The position numbers and the translations under genes are program-made. The notes under the pieces are model-generated. The model searched no databases, was not told where the DNA came from, and worked only from the letters and a program-made list of their open reading frames with translations. From positions 1,550,001-1,614,000 of the forward strand of contig NZ_CP007044.2 of assembly GCF_000520015.2 (NCBI RefSeq): a stretch of 64,000 nt of DNA, written 5' to 3'. This stretch comes from Chania multitudinisentens RB-25. GTDB lineage: Bacteria > Pseudomonadota > Gammaproteobacteria > Enterobacterales > Enterobacteriaceae. This document shows, in pieces, positions 24,983 through 33,973 of this stretch (its first letter is position 1; the number at the start of each line of letters is the position of its first letter).

Positions 24983-25624
24983 ATGGCTGTCGCTGCCAAC
25001 AAACGTTCGGTAATGACGCTGTTTTCTGGCCCGACCGACATTTTTAGCCATCAAGTACGTATCGTACTGGCAGAGAAAGGTGTCAGCGTCGAGATCGAGC
25101 AGGTTGAACCAGATAACCTGCCGCAGGATCTGATTGACCTCAATCCTTACCAAACGGTACCTACGCTGGTTGATCGCGAACTGACCCTGTATGAATCCCG
25201 CATCATCATGGAATATCTTGATGAGCGTTTTCCACACCCGCCGTTGATGCCGGTGTATCCGGTTGCGCGCGGTGAAAGCCGCCTGATGATGCTGCGCATT
25301 GAGAAAAACTGGTACTCGCTGATGTACAAAATTGAGCAGAGTAACGGTCAGGATGCGGAATCAGCACGCCGTCAACTGCGTGAAGAACTGTTGGCTATTG
25401 CGCCAATCTTCGGTCAGACGCCGTATTTCATGAGTGAAGAATTTAGTTTGGTGGATTGCTACCTGGCACCGTTGCTGTGGCGTTTGCCGCAACTGGGTAT
25501 TGAATTGAGCGGTGCAGGTTCTAAAGAGTTGAAAGGCTACATGACCCGCGTGTTCGAGCGTGATGCCTTCTTGGCTTCTCTGACCGAAGCTGAGCGCGAA
25601 ATGCGCCTGCAAACTCGGGGCTAA
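24983..25624 (+). CDS. sspA: Stringent starvation protein A
   Basis: A 213-aa GST-fold protein: thioredoxin-like N domain (MTLFSGPTDIFSHQVRIVLA) and all-helical C domain. SspA lacks glutathione-transferase activity; it binds RNA polymerase holoenzyme and supports stationary-phase and acid-tolerance expression. The start at 24983 (MAVAANKRSV) has GGAGG upstream. sspB begins 5 bases after its stop. Confidence 0.97.
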   Translation: MAVAANKRSVMTLFSGPTDIFSHQVRIVLAEKGVSVEIEQVEPDNLPQDLIDLNPYQTVPTLVDRELTLYESRIIMEYLDERFPHPPLMPVYPVARGESRLMMLRIEKNWYSLMYKIEQSNGQDAESARRQLREELLAIAPIFGQTPYFMSEEFSLVDCYLAPLLWRLPQLGIELSGAGSKELKGYMTRVFERDAFLASLTEAEREMRLQTRG

Positions 25625-25629
25625 ACGTC

Positions 25630-26112
25630 ATGGACATGTCTCAGATGACCCCGCGCAGGCCTTATTTGTTGCGGGCATTCTATGACTGGTTGCTGGATAA
25701 TCAACTGACTCCGCATCTGGTGGTGGATGTCACTTATCCTGATGTACAGGTGCCGATGGAGTTTGCCCGCGATGGCCAGATTGTGCTGAACATTGCACCG
25801 CGCGCTGTGGGTAACTTGCAATTGGGTGATAACGACGTAAGTTTTAGCGCCCGTTTTGGTGGCGTGCCACGCCAGGTGCTGGTGCCTATGGCCGCCGTGC
25901 TGGCAATTTATGCGCGTGAGAATGGGGCTGGCACCCTATTTGAACCCGAAGCTGCGTATGAAGCGGAAGGGGGGAGCGAAGGGTTCGATGAGGCCATTCC
26001 TCCTGAGAACCTGATATCCGTGGTCGACAGCGAGCGTTCTGATACTCATGATGATGAACCGCCGCAGCCGCCACGCGGTGGTGGTCGCCCGGCGTTGCGC
26101 GTTGTGAAGTAA
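25630..26112 (+). CDS. sspB: ClpXP specificity-enhancing factor SspB
   Basis: A 160-aa adaptor. The N-terminal ~115 residues form the SsrA-tag-binding dimer (PRRPYLLRAFYDWLLDNQ); an acidic, proline-rich flexible linker follows; the C-terminal RPALRVVK is the ClpX-docking motif. It delivers SsrA-tagged proteins and RseA fragments to ClpXP, tying it functionally to DegS. It is shorter than E. coli's 165 aa only in the linker. Confidence 0.97.
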   Translation: MDMSQMTPRRPYLLRAFYDWLLDNQLTPHLVVDVTYPDVQVPMEFARDGQIVLNIAPRAVGNLQLGDNDVSFSARFGGVPRQVLVPMAAVLAIYARENGAGTLFEPEAAYEAEGGSEGFDEAIPPENLISVVDSERSDTHDDEPPQPPRGGGRPALRVVK

Positions 26113-26126
26113 ACCGTGTAACAGTT

Positions 26127-26158
26127 TAAAAGGCTCAACAGATTGTTGGGCCTTTTTT
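26127..26158 (+). terminator. Terminator after sspB
   Basis: AAAGGCTCAACA / TGTTGGGCCTTT stem followed by TTTT. Confidence 0.85.
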
Positions 26159-26196
26159 ATTACGGGCAGGTTGTTGTGTTGTACTGGAACGGCTGA

Positions 26197-26226
26197 AAAA
26201 ATCAGGGGCCAGCAGTGCTGGCCCCT
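26197..26226 (-). terminator. Terminator after gltD
   Basis: On the minus strand GGGGCCAGCA / TGCTGGCCCC is followed by TGATTTTTTC. It lies 31 bases after the gltD stop. Confidence 0.8.
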
Positions 26227-26256
26227 ATGACAAAACGCCGCTGAAACGGTGCCCGG

Positions 26257-27675
26257 TTATACTTCCAGATAACTCATGATGCCTTCGGCGGCTTTGCGCC
26301 CTTCGGCTATCGCAGTCACCACCAGATCAGAACCACGCACTGCATCACCACCGGCGAAGATCTTCGGGTTGCTGGTCTGAAATGCATTATCGATGTTTTC
26401 CGGCGCCACAATACGGCCTTGTTGATCGAACTGTACGCCATGTGCTGCCAGCCAGTCCATTTGGTGTGGGCGAAAACCAAAGGCCATCACGACGGCGTCT
26501 GCGTCAAGCACATATTCAGAGCCCGCCACCTGCTCGGCAACCTGGCGGCCATTGGCATCCGGGGCTCCCAACTGCGTCCGCACCATCTTCACACCCGCAA
26601 CGCGGCCTGCGCCGTTTAACTCAATGCTCAGCGGTTGCAGGTTGAATTGGAATTCTACTCCTTCCTCACGCGCATTTTTCACTTCACGTTTGGAACCCGG
26701 CATGTTGATTTCGTCACGGCGATAGGCGCAGGTTACCTGGGTGGCGCCTTGGCGAATGGAGGTACGTACACAGTCCATTGCGGTGTCACCACCGCCGAGT
26801 ACCACGACGCGCTTACCTTCCATGCTGACATAGGGTTCGTGCTGTTCGGCGGCATAACCCATCAATTGTTTGGTATTGGCGATCAGGAATGGCAGGGCAT
26901 CATAAACGCCTGGCGCTTCTTCATTCGCCAACCCGCCGCGCATGGATTGGTAAGTGCCCACGCCAAGGAACACTGCATCATATTCATTGAGCAGCGTTTC
27001 CATGGTGATGTCTTTACCTACTTCGGTATTGAGCTGGAACTCAATGCCCATCTCGCTGAAAATCTCGCGGCGTTTGATCATCACCTCTTTTTCCAGCTTG
27101 AAGGCCGGAATGCCGAAGGTCAGCAGGCCGCCGATTTCTGGATGGCGATCATAGACTATCGCTTTGACCCCGTTACGGGCCAGCACATCGGCACAGGCCA
27201 GGCCCGCAGGGCCAGCGCCGATCACTGCCACACGTTTGCCGGTTGGATGCACGTGGGACATATCCGGCTTCCAACCCATCTCGATGGCTTTATCATTGAT
27301 ATAGCGTTCGATATTGCCGATGGTAACCGCACCAAACTCGTCATTCAGAGTGCAGGAACCTTCGCATAAACGGTCTTGCGGGCAAACACGGCCACAAACT
27401 TCCGGCAGGCTATTGGTCTGGTGTGCCAAGTCTGCCGCTTCCATAATACGGCCTTCATTCGCCAGCTTCAGCCAGTTCGGAATGTAGTTATGCACCGGGC
27501 ATTTCCATTCACAATATGGGTTACCGCAAGACAGACAACGATCGGCCTGCGCTTTCGCTTGGGTTTCCGAAAACGGCTCGTAAATCTCTACAAACTCAAT
27601 TTTACGGATCTTCAGCGGTTTCTTTGGCGGATCAACACGCTGTAGGTCGATAAATTGGTAAACATTCTGACTCAT
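26257..27675 (-). CDS. gltD: Glutamate synthase small subunit
   Basis: A 472-aa subunit. The N-terminal cysteine cluster CLSCGNPYCEWKCPVHN (~47-63) binds the [4Fe-4S] centre; the FAD motif is VIGAGPAGLACAD and the NADPH motif VVLGGGDTAMDC. It passes electrons from NADPH to GltB for conversion of glutamine and 2-oxoglutarate to two glutamates. It follows gltB by 11 bases on the minus strand. Confidence 0.98.
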   Translation of the reverse strand: MSQNVYQFIDLQRVDPPKKPLKIRKIEFVEIYEPFSETQAKAQADRCLSCGNPYCEWKCPVHNYIPNWLKLANEGRIMEAADLAHQTNSLPEVCGRVCPQDRLCEGSCTLNDEFGAVTIGNIERYINDKAIEMGWKPDMSHVHPTGKRVAVIGAGPAGLACADVLARNGVKAIVYDRHPEIGGLLTFGIPAFKLEKEVMIKRREIFSEMGIEFQLNTEVGKDITMETLLNEYDAVFLGVGTYQSMRGGLANEEAPGVYDALPFLIANTKQLMGYAAEQHEPYVSMEGKRVVVLGGGDTAMDCVRTSIRQGATQVTCAYRRDEINMPGSKREVKNAREEGVEFQFNLQPLSIELNGAGRVAGVKMVRTQLGAPDANGRQVAEQVAGSEYVLDADAVVMAFGFRPHQMDWLAAHGVQFDQQGRIVAPENIDNAFQTSNPKIFAGGDAVRGSDLVVTAIAEGRKAAEGIMSYLEV

Positions 27676-27686
27676 TGCATGACCTC

Positions 27687-30600
27687 TTACTGTGCCTGAA
27701 CCCGCAGCTCGGCGGCGCTTCGACTACGGTGACCCAATAATGCTTTGACATCACTGGACTTCGGCTTAACCAGAGCAAACTTCGGCGCCCATTCCGGCCA
27801 GTGGGCAAGTATCTCTTCGGCGCGCGATGAACCGGTCGCTTGTACGTGCTCGGTAATCAAGCCACGCAGGTGCTCCTCATGGATGGCCAGTTGATCGACG
27901 TCCAACACTTCCACCAATTCTGGGTTAACACGTTTACGGAATTCACCATCTTCGTCCAGCACATAAGCGAAACCACCGGTCATGCCAGCGCCAAAGTTGA
28001 TACCGGTTTTGCCCAGCACACAGACGATACCGCCGGTCATGTATTCACAACCGTTATCACCGATACCTTCCACCACGGTGATAGCCCCGGAGTTACGTAC
28101 CGCGAAACGTTCACCGGCACGGCCTGCGGCGAACAGCTTGCCGCCGGTAGCGCCATATAGGCAGGTGTTACCCACGATGCTTGCCTCATGGCTGCGGTAG
28201 GCTGAGCCCACCGGAGGGCGCACGGCAATGCGGCCACCGGCCATGCCTTTACCGACGTAGTCGTTGGCATCGCCGGTCAGAGTCAGCTCCACCCCGCCGG
28301 CATTCCAGACGCCAAAGCTCTGGCCTGCGGTACCGGAGAAGTGCGCTTTGATCGGATCGGCGGCCATGCCTTGATCGCCGTGCAACGTAGCAATCGCACC
28401 TGATAACGTAGCGCCCACGGAACGGTCGGTGTTGCGGATATCAAAATAGAAGGTCTTGCTCTGTTTAGCTTCCACATGAGGCATCGCCTGTGCCAGCAGA
28501 TCCTTGTTCAGCAAGCCTTGATCGAACGGCGGGTTGCTGCTTTCGGTGCAATGCAGGGCTTTGCCCGGATGTGGCGTGGCGGTTTTCAGCAACGGCGACA
28601 GATCCAGTTTGTTCTGCTTGGCGGAGATCCCGTCCAGCTCGGTGAGGAACTCGGTACGGCCAATCAGATCGACCAGTTGGCTAACACCCAGCTCGGCCAT
28701 GATTTCGCGGGTTTCCCTGGCGATAAAATGGAAGTAGTTAGTTACCCGTTCTGGCAGGCCGTGGTAATGATCGCGGCGCAGTTTTTCGTCCTGAGTAGCG
28801 ACACCGGTAGCACAGTTATTAAGGTGGCAGATACGCAGGTATTTACAACCCAGCGCTACCATTGGGCCAGTACCGAAACCGAAGCTTTCGGCACCCAGGA
28901 TCGCAGCTTTAACAATGTCGACGCCGGTTTTCAGGCCGCCATCTACCTGCAAGCGGATTTTGTGGCGCAGGCCGTTGGCCACTAATGCCTGCTGGGTTTC
29001 TACCAGGCCCAATTCCCACGGGCAACCGGCATATTTCACCGAAGACAGTGGGCTGGCGCCGGTGCCGCCATCGTAACCGGCAATGGTGATCAGATCGGCA
29101 TAGGCTTTTGCCACGCCGGTAGCAATGGTGCCAACACCCGGCTCGGAAACCAGTTTCACTGAGATCATGGCTTTCGGATTGACCTGTTTCAGGTCAAAGA
29201 TTAACTGCGCCAAGTCTTCAATCGAATAGATATCATGATGCGGCGGCGGCGAAATCAGGGTAACGCCCGGCACCGAATAACGCAGTTTAGCGATATAGGG
29301 TGTGACTTTATCCCCTGGCAACTGGCCACCTTCACCTGGTTTGGCACCCTGAGCGACTTTAATCTGGATCACATCGGCGTTAACCAGATAAGCCGGTGTT
29401 ACACCAAAGCGGCCAGAAGCCACCTGCTTGATACGGGAAACTTTGTGGGTGCCGTAGCGAGCGGGATCTTCACCACCTTCACCAGAGTTGGAGAAACCGC
29501 CGAGGCTGTTCATGGCGATCGCCAACGATTCATGAGCTTCTGGGCTCAGCGCCCCGATGGACATGGCGGCGGTATCAAAGCGAGTGAACAGTGATTCAGC
29601 CGGTTCTACCTGATCAACCGGGATCGGCGTACCCTGTGGTTTGATTGCCAATAGATCGCGCAGTGTGGCAACCGGGCGCTCATTCACCAGTTTGGCATAA
29701 GCCTGATAATCGTGGTATTCACCGCTATGCACCGCTTTTTGCAGGGAATTCACCACATCCGGGTTATAGGCATGATATTCGCCACCGTGAACGAACTTCA
29801 GCAGGCCACCTTGCTCCAGCGGCTTGCGTTTCAGCCACGCACGTTTGTTCAGGTTTTGCAGATCCTGTTGGAAATCACTGAAGCTGGCACCGCCAATACG
29901 GCTGACCACACCTTGGAAGCACAAATCGGAGAGTTCACGGTGCAGGCCAACGGCTTCAAACAATTTTGAGCAACGATAAGAGGCGACTGTAGAGATGCCC
30001 ATTTTGGACATGATTTTGTACAGCCCTTTATTGATGCCGTTACGGTAATTCAGCATCACATCGCGGTATTTTTTGTCGATCGCTTGGCTGTCTACCAGTT
30101 TGGCTAGGGTTTCGTAGGCCAGATACGGATAGATGGCGGTAGCACCAAAGCCCAGCAGTACGGCAAAATGGTGCGGATCGCGCGCGCTTGCCGTTTCAAC
30201 GATGATGTTGGCATCACAGCGCAGGCTTTTTTCCACTAAGCGGGTCTGGATAGCACCCACGGCCATTGGAGCCGGGACCGGCAGGCGTTGGCTGCTAATG
30301 GCGCGATCGGATAAAACCAGCAGCACTGCACCATCACGCACTTTGTTTTCTGCTTCGTCGCATAAGGCACGAATCGTTTGCTCCAGTTCCTGCTCGGCGG
30401 GATTGAAGGTCAGATCGAGCGTGTCAGCGCGATAATGTTCCCCTTCCAACGTGGTGAGCTGTTTGAAATCCGAATACAGCAGAATTGGCGATTTGAAACT
30501 CAGGCGATGGGCCTGACCTTCTGCTTCGCAGAATACGTTCATCTCGCGGCCGATGCTGGTTGCCAGAGACATCACATGTGCTTCACGCAATGGATCGATT

Positions 30601-32147
30601 GGCGGGTTGGTCACCTGCGCAAACTGTTGGCGGAAGTAGTCATAAATGATGCGTGGGCGGCTGGAAAGCACGGCAAACGGGGTGTCATCCCCCATGGAGC
30701 CGGTGGCTTCCTGACCAATCTCACCCAGTACGCGGATCACTTGGTCCAATTCTTCGCTGCTATAGCCAAACTGTTTTTGATAGGTCTCAAGCGTAGCGTC
30801 ATCCAGTTCGCGGCTACCGACCTGGTCGTCTGGCAAGTCTTCAAACGGCACCAAACGCCTAACGTTTTTCTCCATCCATTCTTTGTAGGGGTGGCGGCTT
30901 TTCAAATCGTCATCGGTTTCGGCAGAGTGCAGGATCTTGCCGCTGCGGGTATCGATCACCATCAATTCACCTGGCCCGACGCGGCCTTTTTCGATCACTT
31001 CATCCGGCTGGTAATCCCAGATGCCGACTTCAGAAGCGCAGGTAATCAGTTTGTCTTTGGTGATCACGTAGCGCGCCGGGCGCAACCCGTTACGATCCAG
31101 GTTACAGGCAGCATAGCGGCCATCGGACATCACGATGCCTGCTGGGCCGTCCCACGGCTCCATGTGCATTGAGTTGAAGTCGAAAAACGCTCGCAGGTCG
31201 GTATCCATATCTGGATTATTCTGCCAAGCAGGTGGCACCAGCAGGCGCATGGCGCGGATTAAATCCATACCGCCTGCCAGCAACAATTCCAGCATATTAT
31301 CCAGCGAGCTGGAGTCGGAACCGGTCTCGTTAACGAAAGGCGCGGCGGCTTGTAAATCCGGGATCAGCGGCGTTTGGAATTTATAAGTACGGGCGCGGGC
31401 CCACTGGCGGTTACCGGTGATGGTATTGATCTCGCCGTTGTGCGCCAGATAGCGAAACGGTTGTGCCAGCGGCCAACGCGGCACGGTGTTGGTGGAAAAA
31501 CGCTGGTGGAACAGGCAGATGGAGGATTCCAGGCGCAGGTCGGCCAGATCCAGATAAAAACGTGGCAGATCCGTCGGCATACACAAGCCTTTATAGATCG
31601 TCACCAGGTTGGAGAAACTGCACACATAGAAGCTGCTGTCCTGAACTCGCTTCTCAATGCGACGCCGTGCCACAAACAGGCGGCGTTCCATATCGCGCGG
31701 GCGCCAACCTGCCGGGGCGTTGACAAAAATCTGTTCAATACGTGGTAGAGAGGAGAGGGCTATCTCACCCAGCACATCCGGGTTGGTTGGCACTGCACGC
31801 CAGCCGACAATCGACAGCGTTTCGTTCTGCAACTCTTCTTCAACGATGCGGCGGCTGGCGCGGGCTTCTTCTTCATCGGTGCTCAAGAACATCATGCCAA
31901 CGGCGTAGTTTTTCGCCAAGCGCCAACCGCGTTCTTCTGCCACCATGCGGAAAAATCGGTCAGGTTTCTGTAATAACAGGCCACAGCCGTCACCGGTTTT
32001 ACCGTCGGCAAGAATTGCCCCACGATGCTGCATGCGAGCCAGTGCGTGAATCGCCGTTCGCACCACTTTGTGGCTAGGTTCGCCTTCTATATGGGCGATC
32101 AGGCCGAAACCACAGTTGTCCTTCTCTTGGGATTTATCGTACAACAT
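27687..32147 (-). CDS. gltB: Glutamate synthase (NADPH) large subunit
   Basis: A 1486-aa subunit. After a short propeptide the mature N-terminal cysteine is in KDNCGFGLIAH (class II glutamine amidotransferase nucleophile, residue 12). Central and FMN-binding domains follow (SNSGEGGEDPARYGT; SVKLVSEPGVGT), then the [3Fe-4S] cluster CKYLRICHLNNC, and the C-terminal GXGXG beta-helix. Ammonia from glutamine is channelled to 2-oxoglutarate. GGGGAGG precedes the ATG at 32147. With gltD it provides the high-affinity nitrogen assimilation route with glutamine synthetase. Confidence 0.98.
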   Translation of the reverse strand: MLYDKSQEKDNCGFGLIAHIEGEPSHKVVRTAIHALARMQHRGAILADGKTGDGCGLLLQKPDRFFRMVAEERGWRLAKNYAVGMMFLSTDEEEARASRRIVEEELQNETLSIVGWRAVPTNPDVLGEIALSSLPRIEQIFVNAPAGWRPRDMERRLFVARRRIEKRVQDSSFYVCSFSNLVTIYKGLCMPTDLPRFYLDLADLRLESSICLFHQRFSTNTVPRWPLAQPFRYLAHNGEINTITGNRQWARARTYKFQTPLIPDLQAAAPFVNETGSDSSSLDNMLELLLAGGMDLIRAMRLLVPPAWQNNPDMDTDLRAFFDFNSMHMEPWDGPAGIVMSDGRYAACNLDRNGLRPARYVITKDKLITCASEVGIWDYQPDEVIEKGRVGPGELMVIDTRSGKILHSAETDDDLKSRHPYKEWMEKNVRRLVPFEDLPDDQVGSRELDDATLETYQKQFGYSSEELDQVIRVLGEIGQEATGSMGDDTPFAVLSSRPRIIYDYFRQQFAQVTNPPIDPLREAHVMSLATSIGREMNVFCEAEGQAHRLSFKSPILLYSDFKQLTTLEGEHYRADTLDLTFNPAEQELEQTIRALCDEAENKVRDGAVLLVLSDRAISSQRLPVPAPMAVGAIQTRLVEKSLRCDANIIVETASARDPHHFAVLLGFGATAIYPYLAYETLAKLVDSQAIDKKYRDVMLNYRNGINKGLYKIMSKMGISTVASYRCSKLFEAVGLHRELSDLCFQGVVSRIGGASFSDFQQDLQNLNKRAWLKRKPLEQGGLLKFVHGGEYHAYNPDVVNSLQKAVHSGEYHDYQAYAKLVNERPVATLRDLLAIKPQGTPIPVDQVEPAESLFTRFDTAAMSIGALSPEAHESLAIAMNSLGGFSNSGEGGEDPARYGTHKVSRIKQVASGRFGVTPAYLVNADVIQIKVAQGAKPGEGGQLPGDKVTPYIAKLRYSVPGVTLISPPPHHDIYSIEDLAQLIFDLKQVNPKAMISVKLVSEPGVGTIATGVAKAYADLITIAGYDGGTGASPLSSVKYAGCPWELGLVETQQALVANGLRHKIRLQVDGGLKTGVDIVKAAILGAESFGFGTGPMVALGCKYLRICHLNNCATGVATQDEKLRRDHYHGLPERVTNYFHFIARETREIMAELGVSQLVDLIGRTEFLTELDGISAKQNKLDLSPLLKTATPHPGKALHCTESSNPPFDQGLLNKDLLAQAMPHVEAKQSKTFYFDIRNTDRSVGATLSGAIATLHGDQGMAADPIKAHFSGTAGQSFGVWNAGGVELTLTGDANDYVGKGMAGGRIAVRPPVGSAYRSHEASIVGNTCLYGATGGKLFAAGRAGERFAVRNSGAITVVEGIGDNGCEYMTGGIVCVLGKTGINFGAGMTGGFAYVLDEDGEFRKRVNPELVEVLDVDQLAIHEEHLRGLITEHVQATGSSRAEEILAHWPEWAPKFALVKPKSSDVKALLGHRSRSAAELRVQAQ

Positions 32148-32530
32148 GCTCAGTGAACCTCCCCAGGCTTTGCGTGACTCTCACAACCGCTCACGAGGGG
32201 CTTTCTTGATGTTTGGCAGAAACCCGAACGGCGAAGTTATTCGTGCCGATCTGCTTTTCCGCCCTCCATCAATGGCCTCTCGTGATGGTTCTCACAAGTG
32301 GTAAATGACTTGTTTTAAGAGGGAGTCTTAAATTGCTGCATAAATATGACGAGACGTTTGCCCGTCCAGAACGCTTCCAGCGGACTTCCAACTTATACGA
32401 GAAAGAATACGCAGGTCAAATATAGGCTTAAGCGGGTTCCGAAAGGGATTTTTCTAGGTTATTTTTTTGAAAAATAAGATATTTCAGACTTTTTATCCCT
32501 TAGAGAGCGGTTGAGGGAAGAATGAAAAAG

Positions 32531-32546
32531 TGTGAGCTGACTCACT
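32531..32546. promoter_or_regulatory. Candidate CRP site upstream of gltB/yhcC
   Basis: TGTGAGCTGACTCACT matches the TGTGA-N6-TCACA consensus at 9 of 10 positions. CRP repression of gltBDF is established in E. coli. It could act on either divergent gene. Confidence 0.5.
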
Positions 32547-32547
32547 A

Positions 32548-32574
32548 TGGTGCAAGGTTTGAATCTCTGCACCA
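32548..32574. promoter_or_regulatory. TGGTGCA/TGCACCA palindrome
   Basis: TGGTGCA and TGCACCA are separated by 13 bases. The half-site TGCACCA is that of NtrC boxes (TGCACC-N-TGGTGCA), though here the arms point the other way and the spacing is larger. Either a pair of NtrC half-sites or an operator for another factor. Confidence 0.35.
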
Positions 32575-32844
32575 TGCTGGCAAGAGAGTTAATGTCAGAA
32601 TTTTATTCTATTAAATATATATATATCGTTTTTTGTAACTGTTTTTCATCATTTAGTCATAAGGGTGCGAATAACAGCCGCAATATTAGAAAGATTAATG
32701 GCAGGTAGGGTGATTTTATTTGCATTTATAATGAATAGTTATGCTTTAACCGGCCTTTGGAGAAAAGCGTTGATCTCTGTCATCGCGGGAAAAGCCACCT
32801 TTTATTAACATCATGGGCTTTGAACACAGAGAAGTACCAAGATT

Positions 32845-33777
32845 ATGCAGTTGCCGCAATTAGTCAATATGTTTGGCAGCGATCTTCAGCGCCGCTACGG
32901 TGAAAAAATCCATAAACTGACGCTGCATGGCGGGTTTAGCTGCCCGAACCGCGATGGAACGCTTGGGCGTGGAGGTTGTACTTTCTGCAATGTGGCGTCG
33001 TTTGCCGATGAAAAAATGCGGCAACAGGGGATCTCTGAACAGCTGGCGATACAGGCGCAACAGGTAAAACGGGCGAAACGTTATCTGGCTTATTTCCAAG
33101 CCTATACCAGTACTTATGCAGAAGTGGAACTGTTGGCCAACATGTATCGACAAGCGTTACAGCAGACAGAAATCGTTGGCATCTGCGTCGGCACCCGGCC
33201 AGATTGCGTACCCGAAGCCGTGCTGGATTTGCTGGCTGGCTACCGTGAACAAGGGTTTGAAGTATGGTTAGAGCTGGGCTTGCAGACCGCGCATGATAAA
33301 ACGCTAAAACGTATCAACCGTGGCCACAGTTTCTCCTGTTATCAACATACCGCACGGCGGGCACGTGAGCGCGGTTTAAAGGTGTGCAGCCATCTGATCG
33401 TTGGCCTGCCTGGGGAAGCCTATGCGGAACATCTCTCAACGTTGCAGGCGGTGGTTGAGAGTGGGGTGGATGGCATCAAACTGCACCCGCTGCATATCGT
33501 CACAGGCAGCATCATGGCACGCGCCTGGCAGGCTGGCCGCCTTCCTGAACTGGCGCTGCATGATTACGCTGCCAGTGCCGGTGAAATGATCCGCCATACG
33601 CCGAAAGACATTATTTATCACCGCGTTTCTGCCAGCGCACGCCGGCCGACGTTGCTGGCACCATTATGGTGCGAAAACCGCTGGAATGGTATGCAGGCAG
33701 TGGGGGAGTATTTGCAACAGCATGGTGGGCAAGGCAGTAGGTTGGGCGGCGATCGGGTTTATCTGGCCTCTTTATAG
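32845..33777 (+). CDS. yhcC: Radical SAM protein YhcC (TIGR01212 family)
   Basis: A 310-aa radical-SAM enzyme. The iron-sulfur cysteines are in CPNRDGTLGRGGCTFC, the extended spacing typical of the YhcC/ElP3-like group. Other core motifs: GICVGTRPDCVPE and LELGLQTAHDKTL. The substrate of this family was not, to my knowledge, established biochemically in E. coli. AGAGAAGTACC precedes the ATG at 32845. It is divergent from gltB and 196 bases ahead of arcB. Confidence 0.93.
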   Translation: MQLPQLVNMFGSDLQRRYGEKIHKLTLHGGFSCPNRDGTLGRGGCTFCNVASFADEKMRQQGISEQLAIQAQQVKRAKRYLAYFQAYTSTYAEVELLANMYRQALQQTEIVGICVGTRPDCVPEAVLDLLAGYREQGFEVWLELGLQTAHDKTLKRINRGHSFSCYQHTARRARERGLKVCSHLIVGLPGEAYAEHLSTLQAVVESGVDGIKLHPLHIVTGSIMARAWQAGRLPELALHDYAASAGEMIRHTPKDIIYHRVSASARRPTLLAPLWCENRWNGMQAVGEYLQQHGGQGSRLGGDRVYLASL

Positions 33778-33842
33778 TTGCAGATTAGCGTGCGCCTTGG
33801 CCTGAGTGCGCTGCAAATCCCTTTGTGCCTGCAAATTCAATA

Positions 33843-33870
33843 GCAGCCGTGCGGCTAGCACGGTGGCTGC
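33843..33870. other. Strong GC hairpin between yhcC and arcB
   Basis: GCAGCCGTGC / GCACGGTGGCTGC around GGCTA, with one bulged T. No T-run on either strand, so it is not a standard terminator; it may protect the yhcC 3' end. Confidence 0.4.
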
Positions 33871-33973
33871 CAGCTTACCATCTTCCAAATTTCTATTAGC
33901 TCGACGTCACACCCAAACGGAAGAGAAAAGTTTACGGTATGATTTAAAGGATTATCTCTGATGGGAAGAGCTC

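Larger units (their letters stand above)
32148..32844. promoter_or_regulatory. gltB-yhcC divergent regulatory region
   Basis: A 697-base gap without a credible gene. It contains a long leader before gltB with internal inverted repeats (CTCACGAG at 32190-32197 / CTCGTGAT at 32279-32286), an AT-rich core (32450-32510 and 32600-32640), a CRP-like site (32531-32546) and a TGGTGCA/TGCACCA palindrome (32548-32574). Long leaders and Lrp/IHF/CRP input are known for gltB in E. coli; the sites here are read by eye. Confidence 0.5.

Noticed and set aside
26635..27369. 244-codon plus-strand open frame inside gltD
   Set aside because: Complement of conserved FAD/NADPH-binding sequence; a shadow frame.
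30378..31172. 264-codon plus-strand open frame inside gltB
   Set aside because: Antisense to a certain glutamate synthase domain and with no recognisable motifs or start signal.
32068..32304. 78-codon plus-strand frame at the gltB start
   Set aside because: Half of it is antisense to gltB and the rest lies in the gltB leader; no support.
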